From: Microbacterium tenebrionis
GTDB taxonomy: Bacteria; Actinomycetota; Actinomycetes; Actinomycetales; Microbacteriaceae
Assembly: GCF_903645325.1 (NCBI RefSeq)
Contig: NZ_CAHJXQ010000009.1
Coordinates: 41,178 to 105,177, forward strand
Length of the DNA: 64,000 nucleotides
Reading direction: 5' to 3'
The notes under the pieces are model-generated. The model did not search any database and had not been told where the DNA came from. It saw only the letters and a list, made by a program, of their open reading frames with translations. The position numbers and the translations under genes are program-made. Shown piece by piece: positions 9,684 to 17,756 of the stretch; the first letter of the stretch is position 1; the number at the start of each line of letters is the position of its first letter.

Positions 9684-10370
9684 ATGTTCTACTGGCTGAT
9701 GAAGTACGTGGTGGTTGGCCCCATCGTCAAGGCGGTCTTCCGCCCGTGGATCGTGGGCCGAGCCAACGTGCCCCGCAACGGTGCGGCGATCCTCGCGAGC
9801 AACCACCTCTCGGTCTCCGATTCGATCTTCCTTCCGCTGCTCATCGACCGGCCGATGTCGTTCCTGGCGAAGAGCGACTACTTCACCGGGCGCGGCCTCA
9901 AGGGCTGGGCGACCAAGAACTTCATGAAGGCGACGGGGCAGATCCCCATCGACCGCTCGGGAGGCAAGGCCTCCGAAGCGTCGCTCAACACCGGACTTCA
10001 GGTGCTCGGGCGCGGCGATCTGCTCGGCATCTATCCGGAGGGTACCCGCAGTCCCGACGGCAAGCTGTACCGCGGGCGCACCGGGCTTGCGCGCATGGCC
10101 CTTGAGGCGAAGGTGCCGGTGATCCCCGTCGTCATGGTCGACACCGACACCGCGATGCCGATCGGCCGGACCGTCCCACGGGTCGTGCGCGTCGGGATCG
10201 TCATCGGAGAGCCGCTCGACTTCTCCCGCTACGCCGGGATGGAGAACGACCGCTACATCCTCCGATCGGTCACCGACGAGATCATGGTCGCCCTCCAGCG
10301 ACTGGGCGAGCAGGAGTACGACGACGTCTACGCGTCGTCGGTCAAGGAGCGGATGCCGCGGCTGTCATGA
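9684..10370 (+). CDS. plsC: 1-acyl-sn-glycerol-3-phosphate acyltransferase
   Basis: Transfers an acyl group to lysophosphatidate to form phosphatidate, at the inner face of the membrane. The 228 residues have an N-terminal hydrophobic segment (about 3-18), the catalytic HxxxxD as H41-D46 in NHLSVSD, and the glycerol-phosphate motif EGTR at 119-122 (YPEGTRSPDG). The length is typical for bacterial PlsC. It is divergent from the acyl-CoA synthetase, which may supply its substrate. Paralogous acyltransferases cannot be excluded, but the motif set is complete. Confidence 0.92.
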   Translation: MFYWLMKYVVVGPIVKAVFRPWIVGRANVPRNGAAILASNHLSVSDSIFLPLLIDRPMSFLAKSDYFTGRGLKGWATKNFMKATGQIPIDRSGGKASEASLNTGLQVLGRGDLLGIYPEGTRSPDGKLYRGRTGLARMALEAKVPVIPVVMVDTDTAMPIGRTVPRVVRVGIVIGEPLDFSRYAGMENDRYILRSVTDEIMVALQRLGEQEYDDVYASSVKERMPRLS

Positions 10371-10396
10371 CGGCACGGCGCTGCGCGCCGCGCCGG

Positions 10397-10402
10397 TAAG
10401 CT
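10397..10402 (+). promoter_or_regulatory. -10 box of DAHP synthase gene, leaderless type
   Basis: TAAGCT ends 6 bases before ATG 10409; the intervening GGGCAG is not a usable ribosome site at that distance. Confidence 0.6.
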
Positions 10403-10408
10403 GGGCAG

Positions 10409-11740
10409 ATGCCTCAGCACGCTCTCGACACCTGGCGCGACCTCCCCATCAAGCAGCAGCCGACGTGGCCCGACGCTGAGCGCGTGGCCGACATCTCCCG
10501 GCAGATCGCCGCGCTCCCGCCGCTCGTGTTCGCCGGTGAGGTCGACAACCTCCGCGACCGGCTCGCCCGTGCGGCATCCGGCGAGGCGTTCCTGCTGCAG
10601 GGCGGCGACTGCGCCGAGACGTTCGCCGGGGCGACGGCCGAGCAGATCCGCAACCGGATCAAGACCGTGCTGCAGATGGCCGTCGTGCTCACCTACGGCG
10701 CATCCATGCCCGTCGTGAAGATGGGGCGCATGGCCGGCCAGTTCGCCAAGCCCCGCTCCAGCGACTCCGAGACCCGCGGAGACGTCACCCTCCCGGCCTA
10801 CCGCGGCGACATCGTCAACGGCTACGACTTCACCGAGGGCTCGCGTCAGGCCGACCCCGGCCGTCTGCTGCAGGGCTACCACACCGCAGCATCCACGCTG
10901 AACCTCATCCGGGCGTTCACGCAGGGCGGTTTCGCCGACCTCCGCGAAGTGCACTCGTGGAACAAGGGCTTCGCGCAGAACCCCGCGAACCAGCGCTATG
11001 AGCGCATGGCGGCCGAGATCGACCGCGCCATCAAGTTCATGGAGGCGGCGGGCGCGGACTTCGACGAACTCAAGCGCGTCGAGTTCTTCACCGGTCACGA
11101 GGGCCTGCTCATGGACTACGAGCACCCGATGACCCGCATCGACTCGCGCACGAGCACGCCGTACAACACCTCCGCGCACTTCCTGTGGATCGGGGAGCGC
11201 ACGCGCGACCTCGACGGCGCGCACGTCGACTACTTCTCGAAGATCCGCAACCCCATCGGCGTGAAGCTCGGCCCCACGACGACGCCCGAGACGGCGCTCG
11301 CGCTGATCGACAAGCTCGACCCGAACCGCGAACCAGGGCGCCTGACGTTCATCACGCGCATGGGCGCGGGGACGATCCGCGACGCCCTGCCGCCGCTGCT
11401 CGAGGCCGTCCGCGACTCCGGCGCGACCCCGCTGTGGGTGACCGACCCCATGCACGGCAACGGCATCACCACGCCGACCGGCTACAAGACGCGTCGCTTC
11501 GACGACGTCGTCGACGAGGTGCGCGGCTTCTTCGAGGCGCACCGCGCGGTCGGGACGTTCCCCGGCGGCATCCACGTCGAGCTCACCGGCGACGACGTCA
11601 CGGAGTGCCTGGGCGGATCCGAGCAGATCGACGAAGAGGGCCTCGCCACCCGCTACGAGAGCCTGTGCGACCCGCGCCTGAACCACATGCAGAGCCTGGA
11701 GCTCGCGTTCCTCGTCGCCGAGGAGCTCGAGAAGCGCTGA
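10409..11740 (+). CDS. aroG: 3-deoxy-7-phosphoheptulonate synthase, class II
   Basis: Condenses phosphoenolpyruvate and erythrose 4-phosphate, the first step of the shikimate pathway. The 443-residue length and features such as LLQGGDCAETF, GRMAGQFAKPRS, SAHFLWIGERTR and WVTDPMHGNG are those of the class II (plant/mycobacterial) enzyme, not the shorter class I AroFGH type. Catalysis requires a metal bound by Cys, His, Glu and Asp; the N-terminal Cys of GGDC and the PMHGN histidine are visible. It stands alone between plsC and a terminator; the neighbourhood matches Rv2178c. Confidence 0.96.
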   Translation: MPQHALDTWRDLPIKQQPTWPDAERVADISRQIAALPPLVFAGEVDNLRDRLARAASGEAFLLQGGDCAETFAGATAEQIRNRIKTVLQMAVVLTYGASMPVVKMGRMAGQFAKPRSSDSETRGDVTLPAYRGDIVNGYDFTEGSRQADPGRLLQGYHTAASTLNLIRAFTQGGFADLREVHSWNKGFAQNPANQRYERMAAEIDRAIKFMEAAGADFDELKRVEFFTGHEGLLMDYEHPMTRIDSRTSTPYNTSAHFLWIGERTRDLDGAHVDYFSKIRNPIGVKLGPTTTPETALALIDKLDPNREPGRLTFITRMGAGTIRDALPPLLEAVRDSGATPLWVTDPMHGNGITTPTGYKTRRFDDVVDEVRGFFEAHRAVGTFPGGIHVELTGDDVTECLGGSEQIDEEGLATRYESLCDPRLNHMQSLELAFLVAEELEKR

Positions 11741-11772
11741 GTCCGCTCGCGTGGCCGGCCCATAACCCCGCG

Positions 11773-11805
11773 AACCGCCCTTCCGGATGCCGAGGAAGGG
11801 CGGTT
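11773..11805. terminator. bidirectional terminator between DAHP synthase and kinase genes
   Basis: A 12-bp perfect stem (11773-11784 with 11794-11805) with a 9-base loop, ending in a short T-run. The flanking genes are convergent. Confidence 0.88.
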
Positions 11806-11833
11806 TCTGCGTTGACGACGGGCGGGACGACCG

Positions 11834-13774
11834 CTAGAGGACGCCGCGGATCTGCATGTAGACCTCGGCTCCGGAGCGGCGCATGGATCCCGCGGCCGGA
11901 TCGGTTCCGGTGACTTCGGTGTTGGAGTCGGCCAATGCGCTCCAGAAGCCGTTCCATGTCGGCTCGAATCCGGCATCCCGAAGCGCCTGAGCGGCTTCGT
12001 CGCGCGTCATGCCCGACACCTCGGGGACCTCGAACAGCTGCGGCCCGAGCGAGACGACGAGCGTCATGGTGTCGCCGGGGCGCCAGTTACCGCCGCCGTC
12101 TCGCTCCCCGGTGCGGATCACGCGGCCCTGCTCGACGTCGTTGCTGTACTCCTCGACGGTGTTCGTCGTGATCTGCTTCTCGCCCAGTGCGTTCGACGCC
12201 TCGTTGACGGTCATGCCGGTGACGTCCGGCAGGCCGCCGAGCGACACGACGAGGTTGGCGGTGTCGTCCTCGAAGACCTCGCAGCCCTCGCCGCAGGCGA
12301 CGGCGTCGCCGCCACCGCGCGGCGTGATGGTCGCGTTGATCACGATGTCGTTGCCGGCGTTCGAGTAGAGCTTCAGCACGTCGTCGGAGACGTTGATCCC
12401 GAGCCCGGCGAGATAGTCCCGCGCTTCATCCACGGTCTTGCCGTTGAGCGTCTCGACCGTGCGAGGGGCCGGCCCCGTCGAGATGAAGACCGTGACCTCC
12501 GTGCCTTTGTCGAGACGGTCTCCTTCTGCGGGTTCCGTTCGGATCGCGACGTCCGGGTCCACGTCGACCGAGCTCTCACCCGCCTGCACGGCGACGAAGC
12601 CCTCGTCCTTCAGCGCGGCGGCTGCCTCGTCGTACGTCATCCCGGCGACCGAGGGCACAGCCACGAGCGAACCCGGCCCCGACCCGAACCACCAGCCGAC
12701 GCCTCCGGCGAGCACGGCGAGCAGCATGACGAGGGCGAGCAGGAACGCTCCGCGTGCCCGGCGCTTCGAGGTGCGGCGGCGCAGCAGTGTCGCGTTGTCC
12801 ACCGGTTGCGCGGCGACGGGCCCCGTGACGGGATCGAGAACCATGGTCGAAGGCATGACCTTGGTGAGATCGCCCGAGTCGGACTGCTTGCGGATCGGTG
12901 CCGTGGTCGCGGCAGGCGCGGGGGAGATGCCGAGCTGACGCTCGATCTCGCGCAGCCGGTCGAGCATCTGCTGGGCGTCGTCCGGACGCTCGTCCGGAGA
13001 CTTCTCCGTCGACCACAGCACGAGCTCGTCCAACTGCTCGGGCACACCGGGGTTGCGGACGCTCGGCCGCGGAACCGACTCCGTCGCATGCTGGAATGCG
13101 ATCTGCATGGGCTGCTCGCCCTTGTAGGGCTGCTCGCCGACGAGCATCTCGTAGAGCATGATGCCGAGGGCGTAGATGTCGCTGCGCGCATCGGCCGTGC
13201 CGCGCGTGACCAGCTCGGGGGCGAGATATGCGATCGTGCCGAGCAGCTGCTGCCCGGTGGCGGTGTTCGCCGTGGTGGCCCGCGCGAGTCCGAAGTCGCC
13301 GATCTTGATGCGGCCGTCTTCGGCGAGCAGAACGTTCTCGGGCTTGACGTCCCGGTGCACGATGCCGGCTTTGTGAGCCGCCGCGAGCCCTGACAGGATC
13401 GCATCCATGATGGAGATCGTCTGCGGGACCGTGAGCCGCTTCTGCTCGCGGAGGAGCTCCCGCAGCGTGATCCCGGGCAGATACTCCATCACGAGGTAGG
13501 CGAGTTCGCCGTCCTGCCCCTGATCGAAGACGTTGACGACGTGCGGATCCGCGAGGCGCGCGGCCGCACGGGCCTCCTGGATGAACCGGCTCTGGAACAC
13601 GGCGTCGTCGCTGAGGTGACCGTGCATGACTTTGAGGGCGATGCGCCGCTCGAGGCGGAGATCGGTGGCGACGTACACGGTGGCCATGCCGCCGCGCGCG
13701 ATCCGCGCACGGACCCGGTACCGACCGTCGACAAGCCGCCCGATGAGGGCGTCTGCCTGCTGATTGGTCGTCAC
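11834..13774 (-). CDS. PASTA-domain Ser/Thr protein kinase
   Basis: A transmembrane eukaryotic-type kinase of 646 residues. The intracellular kinase domain (about 15-275) has the ARGGMATVY glycine loop, ALKVMH lysine, HRDVKPEN catalytic loop, DFGLA and APELVTRG. A Pro/Thr-rich juxtamembrane linker and one membrane span (about 350-375, GAFLLALVMLLAVLAG) follow, then four extracellular PASTA repeats, each opening with a motif like VPSVAGMTYDEA. PASTA domains sense muropeptides or lipid II. Gene position next to an Rv2175c-like gene matches PknL of mycobacteria, but PASTA repeats resemble PknB, so no symbol is given. GTG 13774 appears leaderless. Confidence 0.95.
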   Translation of the reverse strand: MTTNQQADALIGRLVDGRYRVRARIARGGMATVYVATDLRLERRIALKVMHGHLSDDAVFQSRFIQEARAAARLADPHVVNVFDQGQDGELAYLVMEYLPGITLRELLREQKRLTVPQTISIMDAILSGLAAAHKAGIVHRDVKPENVLLAEDGRIKIGDFGLARATTANTATGQQLLGTIAYLAPELVTRGTADARSDIYALGIMLYEMLVGEQPYKGEQPMQIAFQHATESVPRPSVRNPGVPEQLDELVLWSTEKSPDERPDDAQQMLDRLREIERQLGISPAPAATTAPIRKQSDSGDLTKVMPSTMVLDPVTGPVAAQPVDNATLLRRRTSKRRARGAFLLALVMLLAVLAGGVGWWFGSGPGSLVAVPSVAGMTYDEAAAALKDEGFVAVQAGESSVDVDPDVAIRTEPAEGDRLDKGTEVTVFISTGPAPRTVETLNGKTVDEARDYLAGLGINVSDDVLKLYSNAGNDIVINATITPRGGGDAVACGEGCEVFEDDTANLVVSLGGLPDVTGMTVNEASNALGEKQITTNTVEEYSNDVEQGRVIRTGERDGGGNWRPGDTMTLVVSLGPQLFEVPEVSGMTRDEAAQALRDAGFEPTWNGFWSALADSNTEVTGTDPAAGSMRRSGAEVYMQIRGVL

Positions 13775-13780
13775 GTACAG

Positions 13781-13786
13781 ATTCTA
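13781..13786 (-). promoter_or_regulatory. -10 box of the PASTA kinase gene, leaderless type
   Basis: On the minus strand TAGAAT ends 6 bases before GTG 13774; no ribosome site lies between. Confidence 0.6.
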
Positions 13787-13863
13787 TGGAGAGCTGGCTG
13801 AAAGCCCGGGGAGCGCCTCACCCTTGGCCCGGTATTCCGCGCACAGCAGGTATGCGGCGACGC

Positions 13864-14910
13864 TCAGCCGTAGAGGTCGAGCCAGGTGTACGCCGCCTGC
13901 TCCCATTTCGCGTAGCGATCGGGGTACGCGGAGATCTGCACGGCCTGGGCGGCCTCGGCGAACGACATCTTCTCCCACCCCGGGATGTCCAGGAGGCCCC
14001 GGGTGGTCGTGCCGTCCGGGTTGGACGCGCCGACGAAGAACGCGCGGATGCTGTACCCGCGATTCATGATCTGCTCGGGCTCGCCCCACCCGGTGCTGCT
14101 GCGCTGCTGGAACAGTCCCAGAGAGTCGCGGTCGCCCCATTCGAGGTTGCGGAGCCAGGCCTCGACCATGGACGTGCCCAGTGCGATGGCGATGCCGCGC
14201 TCGGGGACGCCGAGTTCGTGGCCGATGCGGATGATGAGGGTGGCGTTCTCCGCCTGGAGCGCGTTGAGGTCGGCCGAGGTGGATGCGGCGGACGGCGTGG
14301 GAACGGATGCCGGGGCGGCCGCTGCGGCCGGCTGCGGCGCGTTCGCGGCCGCGATGCGGATCGTCTGACCCGGGTAGATGATCGAGCCGCGGCCCAGACC
14401 GTTCGCGGCGAGGACCGCGTCGACAGACGTGCCGTGCTTCTTCGCGATCGCGAAGATCGTGTCGCCCGCGACGACGGTGTGCGAGCCCGTGGCCGTGGTC
14501 GACGGAGCCGCGGCCGGCGCCGGGGCGGCCGGCGTGCTCGCTGATGGGGCGGGAGCAGGAGCAGCGAGACGGATCGTCTGACCGGGGTAGATGACCGTCC
14601 GCCAGCCCAGGCCGTTCCATGTCAGGACGTCGGCCGCGGCGAGGCCGTGCCGCTGTGCGATGCCGGCGATCGTGTCGCCCGGACGCACAGTGTACGAGGC
14701 GGGCTTCGCGGCTGCCGGGACGGGGCGAGGGGTCTTCTCGAGCTGGAGCGCGCCGCCAGCGCGTGCCTGCAGGGGCGTGGGTGCCGTGTCCGCGGGAGCC
14801 GCGGCGTGCGCGGGCGTTGCGGCCAGCGCTCCGACCAGGACGCTGACCATCGCGGCCGGCGCACCGATCTGGGCGGATCTCTTGCGGTTCGACATCGCTG
14901 CGAGTCTCAC
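13864..14910 (-). CDS. secreted LysM protein with lysozyme-like C-terminus
   Basis: A 348-residue exported wall protein. An N-terminal signal peptide (about 7-37, ending AHAAA) is followed by two LysM peptidoglycan-binding domains (about 73-116 and 144-187, each with GDTI and IYPGQTIR), joined by Ala/Pro-rich linkers. The C-terminal 130 residues include GLFQQRSSTGWGEPEQIMN and YPDRYAKWE, resembling actinobacterial transglycosylase-like domains, though the catalytic glutamate cannot be assigned with confidence. GTG 14910 was chosen because AGGAGGG precedes it; an ATG 12 codons upstream lacks a site. It sits between the PASTA kinase and the Rv2175c-like gene. Confidence 0.87.
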   Translation of the reverse strand: MRLAAMSNRKRSAQIGAPAAMVSVLVGALAATPAHAAAPADTAPTPLQARAGGALQLEKTPRPVPAAAKPASYTVRPGDTIAGIAQRHGLAAADVLTWNGLGWRTVIYPGQTIRLAAPAPAPSASTPAAPAPAAAPSTTATGSHTVVAGDTIFAIAKKHGTSVDAVLAANGLGRGSIIYPGQTIRIAAANAPQPAAAAAPASVPTPSAASTSADLNALQAENATLIIRIGHELGVPERGIAIALGTSMVEAWLRNLEWGDRDSLGLFQQRSSTGWGEPEQIMNRGYSIRAFFVGASNPDGTTTRGLLDIPGWEKMSFAEAAQAVQISAYPDRYAKWEQAAYTWLDLYG

Positions 14911-15028
14911 GGTTTCCCTCCTGTTCGGACCCTGAAACGCTGACACGGATGTAAAGGGAAGTCAACCAAAGTGACGAATGTGATGCATGTGACAGAAGAG
15001 GCGATGTGCGCCATCGCGGCGGAGGTGA

Positions 15029-15034
15029 GATAGT
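15029..15034 (+). promoter_or_regulatory. possible -10 box of the Rv2175c-like gene
   Basis: GATAGT ends 6 bases before GTG 15041. It is a weaker -10 match than the others, but the spacing is the same and no closer ribosome site exists. Confidence 0.4.
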
Positions 15035-15040
15035 CGAGAC

Positions 15041-15388
15041 GTGTCTGACGTACCTGCAGCATCCCCCGGCGACTGGCTGACCACTCCTGACCTCGTCGAG
15101 GCCCTGGGGGAGCCGCTCGGCCGGGTCCGCCGACTGATCGCCGAGCAGCATCTGGTCGGCTCGACCCGCAACGGCGCGTTCGCCGTTCCCGGCATCTTCA
15201 TCGTCGACGGACGCCCACTGGCCTCTCTGCGCGGAACGATCATCGTGCTCGCAGATGCAGGCTTCTCCGACGACGAGATCATCGACTGGCTGCTCGCCGA
15301 GGATGAGGAGCTGGGCAGAACGCCCATCGCCGCGCTCCTCGACGGGCACAAGAGCGCCGTCCGCCGCGTCGCGCGCGCACTGGCCTGA
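15041..15388 (+). CDS. Rv2175c-family DNA-binding protein
   Basis: A 115-residue protein with an N-terminal winged helix-turn-helix (DWLTTPDLVEALGEPLGRVR, RLIAEQHLVG) and a conserved C-terminal helical part (GFSDDEIIDWLLAEDEELG). In M. tuberculosis the homologue Rv2175c binds DNA and is phosphorylated by the neighbouring kinase PknL. Here a PASTA kinase lies one gene away on the opposite strand, so a kinase-substrate relation is plausible but inferred. Its stop is 5 bases from the stop of the convergent prenyl synthase gene. Confidence 0.88.
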   Translation: MSDVPAASPGDWLTTPDLVEALGEPLGRVRRLIAEQHLVGSTRNGAFAVPGIFIVDGRPLASLRGTIIVLADAGFSDDEIIDWLLAEDEELGRTPIAALLDGHKSAVRRVARALA

Positions 15389-15392
15389 GGCC

Positions 15393-16481
15393 TCAGGCGG
15401 TTCTGACCGTCGCCGCCCTGGCGAGCTCGCGGAGCGTGCCGACCGCCGCAGTCTCGAGCCGTGCGCCCGACAGGGCGCGATCGGCCTCTGCGGCGTAGTC
15501 CTCGATCATCGCCTCGACGCGGTCCAGCGCTCCCGAGGCCGTGATCGTCGCCTGCAGTGCCGCGACCTGGCTCGCATCGAGGTCAGGATCGCCCAGCAGG
15601 TCGTCGAGCACGCGGCGCGCGGGGGCGTCGAGGTGCTGACGTGTGAGCGCCACGAGCACGGTCCGCTTGCCCTCGCGCAGGTCGTCTCCCGCCGGCTTGC
15701 CGGTGACGGACTCGTCGCCGAACACGCCCAGCACGTCATCGCGCAGCTGGAAGGCCATCCCGACCGGATGCCCGAACGCGCGCAGCGCGCGGAGCTGGTC
15801 GGCATCCGCCCCGGCCAGCTCCGCACCCAGCGCGAGCGGCTGCTCGATGCTGTATCTGGCCGATTTCAGCGAGACGACGCGCAGGGCGCGCTCGGCGTGC
15901 TCGTCGTCGGGATTGACGCGCCACGCCGATTCCTCGGCGATGTCGAGGAACTGGCCGGTGGTGACGTCACGACGCATCCGCGCGTATCCGGCGCGGACGT
16001 CGGGGGCGTGCGGATGCTGCGCGAGAGCATCTTCAAGCAGATCATCGCTCCACGAGATGAGCAGGTCGCCGAGCAGGATGGCGGCCGAGCGGCCGAACGC
16101 CGCCGCATCGCCGCCCCATGAGCGGGCGACGTGCTCGTGCTCGAGAGCGCGGTGTGCAGCGGGCCTGCCGCGGCGGGTGTCGGAGTTGTCGATCAGATCG
16201 TCGTGCACGAGCGCGGCCGACTGGAACACCTCGAGCGCGGCGCACAGGTCCCATACGGCGTCGGACTCAGCCGCCGTCCGGTCCGCGAAACGGGCGACCG
16301 CCTGCCAGCCGGCGTGGCAGAAGCGCGCCCGCAGACGCTTGCCTCCCTGCAGAGTGGCGACGGCGGATTCGATGAACAATGCGGCATCGGGCCCGTACTC
16401 CGCGGACTCGGCCCGCAGACGTGCGGTGAAGCGATCCAGGCGGGTGGCGACGGCCTGCTGGACTTGCTGGGAGAGGGGCAC
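15393..16481 (-). CDS. polyprenyl diphosphate synthase (IdsA-type)
   Basis: An all-helical trans-prenyltransferase that elongates allylic diphosphates with isopentenyl diphosphate. The 362 residues contain the first aspartate-rich motif D94DLID98 within LVHDDLIDNSDTRRG and a second, DDVLGVFGDE, followed by GKPAGDDLREGKRT. GKRLRARF near residue 48 is the substrate-binding motif. Product length (C20 or longer) cannot be decided here; in M. tuberculosis the gene at this place is idsA2. GTG 16481 appears leaderless. It may supply quinone, carotenoid or carrier-lipid synthesis. Confidence 0.93.
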   Translation of the reverse strand: MPLSQQVQQAVATRLDRFTARLRAESAEYGPDAALFIESAVATLQGGKRLRARFCHAGWQAVARFADRTAAESDAVWDLCAALEVFQSAALVHDDLIDNSDTRRGRPAAHRALEHEHVARSWGGDAAAFGRSAAILLGDLLISWSDDLLEDALAQHPHAPDVRAGYARMRRDVTTGQFLDIAEESAWRVNPDDEHAERALRVVSLKSARYSIEQPLALGAELAGADADQLRALRAFGHPVGMAFQLRDDVLGVFGDESVTGKPAGDDLREGKRTVLVALTRQHLDAPARRVLDDLLGDPDLDASQVAALQATITASGALDRVEAMIEDYAAEADRALSGARLETAAVGTLRELARAATVRTA

Positions 16482-16488
16482 GATAATC

Positions 16489-16494
16489 AGCTTA
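16489..16494 (-). promoter_or_regulatory. -10 box of the prenyl synthase gene, leaderless type
   Basis: On the minus strand TAAGCT ends 7 bases before GTG 16481. The box overlaps the inverted repeat at 16493-16513. Confidence 0.6.
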
Positions 16495-16513
16495 GGTTCT
16501 CAGCCGAAACCTA
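16493..16513. repeat. TAGGTT/AACCTA inverted repeat in a divergent promoter region
   Basis: TAGGTT (16493-16498) and AACCTA (16508-16513) are exact reverse complements, 9 bases apart, between the prenyl synthase and DUF3040 genes. It could be an operator, as it overlaps the minus-strand -10 box. Confidence 0.45.
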
Positions 16514-16568
16514 GCCTCAGCCCGCGCGCTGAGCGTAAACTGGAGGACACTGACCCGAGGGAGGCGTC

Positions 16569-16958
16569 ATGCCACTGTCTGAACAGGAGCAGCGTCTGCT
16601 CGATGAGATGGAACGCCATCTCCTGCACAACGATGCCGACATCGTCAGCGCGCCCTCCGGCGATCGAGCACTCAGCTACCGTAACCTCGTCTACGGCGCT
16701 GTCCTGCTGCTGGTCGGCATCGGAGCGCTCGTCGCCGGCGTCGCACTGGGCAGCCAGCTCGGCGCGGTCGTCAGCATCGTCGTCGGCGTCATCGGCTTCG
16801 CGGCCATGCTCGCCGGCGTGATCCTCGCCGCGACCCCCACGCGCCGCACCGGCACGAGCCGTTCGCCGAAGGCCCAGACGCCGAAGGGCCCGCAGAACTC
16901 CTCGTCTTTCATGGACCGCATGAATGACCGCTGGGATCGCCGCCACGAGGGTCACTGA
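16569..16958 (+). CDS. DUF3040 membrane protein
   Basis: A 129-residue protein opening with MPLSEQEQRLLDEMERHL, the DUF3040 hallmark. Two hydrophobic spans (about 40-60 and 64-85) follow, then a basic, hydrophilic tail (SRSPKAQTPKGPQ). DUF3040 genes commonly lie just upstream of mraZ in actinobacteria; the function is not known. GGGAGG precedes ATG 16569, and a TAAACT box at 16536-16541 gives a leader of about 20 bases. A terminator follows, so it is not cotranscribed with mraZ by default. Confidence 0.9.
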   Translation: MPLSEQEQRLLDEMERHLLHNDADIVSAPSGDRALSYRNLVYGAVLLLVGIGALVAGVALGSQLGAVVSIVVGVIGFAAMLAGVILAATPTRRTGTSRSPKAQTPKGPQNSSSFMDRMNDRWDRRHEGH

Positions 16959-16988
16959 CCCCGGGGCCTCCACCAGCCCCCACTTCAC

Positions 16989-17020
16989 AAGCCCGGATGC
17001 GCAGAGCATCCGGGCTTTTT
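16989..17020 (+). terminator. Rho-independent terminator after the DUF3040 gene
   Basis: A 12-bp stem (16989-17000 with 17006-17017), loop GCAGA, and a TTTTT run at 17016-17020. Confidence 0.92.
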
Positions 17021-17040
17021 CGTCGTTCTGAGACGATCTC

Positions 17041-17067
17041 CTCCACTCCGGCTCCACTGTCCTCCAC
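17041..17067 (-). promoter_or_regulatory. inverted array of three MraZ-like boxes
   Basis: CTCCAC occurs at 17041, 17052 and 17062, that is GTGGAG on the minus strand with 10-11 base period. It mirrors the direct array before mraZ, about 95 bases away, and faces away from the dcw cluster. Confidence 0.55.
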
Positions 17068-17153
17068 TGGTAATCCATGCCCTTGATCCGCGGAATCCTG
17101 CGGGTCTGCTCGCGTGTGCTCCGAAGTTCTGCCATTCTCTTCGCAACTCTTCC

Positions 17154-17160
17154 TATATAA
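17154..17160 (+). promoter_or_regulatory. -10 box of the mraZ/dcw promoter
   Basis: TATATAA lies directly before the three MraZ boxes in a locally AT-richer stretch. No good -35 hexamer is visible. The transcript start would fall inside the boxes, so MraZ binding would block it. Confidence 0.65.
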
Positions 17161-17186
17161 GTGGAGGGAAGTGGAGTAAAGTGGGG
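17161..17186 (+). promoter_or_regulatory. MraZ-binding boxes (three direct repeats)
   Basis: GTGGAG at 17161, GTGGAG at 17171 and GTGGGG at 17181 repeat with an exact 10-base period, 40-65 bases before mraZ. MraZ of other bacteria binds such GTGGG-type triplets and represses its own operon. Confidence 0.88.
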
Positions 17187-17225
17187 AACACCTCGAGTTG
17201 GCCGGACGAAGGGGGGTGATGGCCG

Positions 17226-17657
17226 ATGTTGCTGGGAACGTATTCACCGAAGCTCGACGACAAAGGGCGCGTCATCCTTCCGGCGAAGTTCCGTGAAGAC
17301 CTCGGAGGCGGCATCGTCGTCACCCGCGGTCAGGAGCGCTGCCTCTACGTCTTCAGCACGGCCGAGTTCGAGGCGATGCACGAGCGGATCCGGCAAGCGC
17401 CGCTCAGCAACAAGCAGGCCCGTGACTTCCTGCGCATGTTCCTCTCGGGGGCCAGCGCAGAGATGCCCGACAGCCAGAACCGCATCACCATCCCCGGTCA
17501 CCTCCGTCAGTACGCGGGGCTCGAGAAGGAGCTCATCGTCACCGGCGTCGGCGCCCACGCCGAGATCTGGGATGCCGCGGCCTGGAACGACTACCTCGCC
17601 GCCGGCGAGGAGAGCTACTCAGAACTGGAGCAGGAGGTGATTCCCGGACTCTTCTGA
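17226..17657 (+). CDS. mraZ: transcriptional regulator MraZ
   Basis: First gene of the division and cell wall cluster. The 143 residues form two AbrB-like (SpoVT-type) DNA-binding halves, each with a DxKGR/DSQNR type core: [14 protein letters not shown] near 12-25 and [13 protein letters not shown] near 82-94. MraZ forms a ring of subunits that binds repeated boxes and autoregulates the operon; boxes are present immediately upstream. ATG 17226 has a G-rich site (GGGGGGTGAT). A gap of 99 bases separates it from rsmH. Confidence 0.96.
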   Translation: MLLGTYSPKLDDKGRVILPAKFREDLGGGIVVTRGQERCLYVFSTAEFEAMHERIRQAPLSNKQARDFLRMFLSGASAEMPDSQNRITIPGHLRQYAGLEKELIVTGVGAHAEIWDAAAWNDYLAAGEESYSELEQEVIPGLF

Positions 17658-17756
17658 CCTCGGCTGTGATGCCCCGCCGCTCCCGCCCCGACACACTTCC
17701 CCGGTGCCGGGTCGTGAAGCGGAGGGGGATCAGGGCCCAGGTCCCCGGAAACGATC

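Noticed and set aside
14970..15000. TGTGATGCATGTGACA, like a CRP/GlxR site
   Set aside because: The second half is a direct rather than inverted copy, so the required TGTGA-N6-TCACA symmetry is missing.
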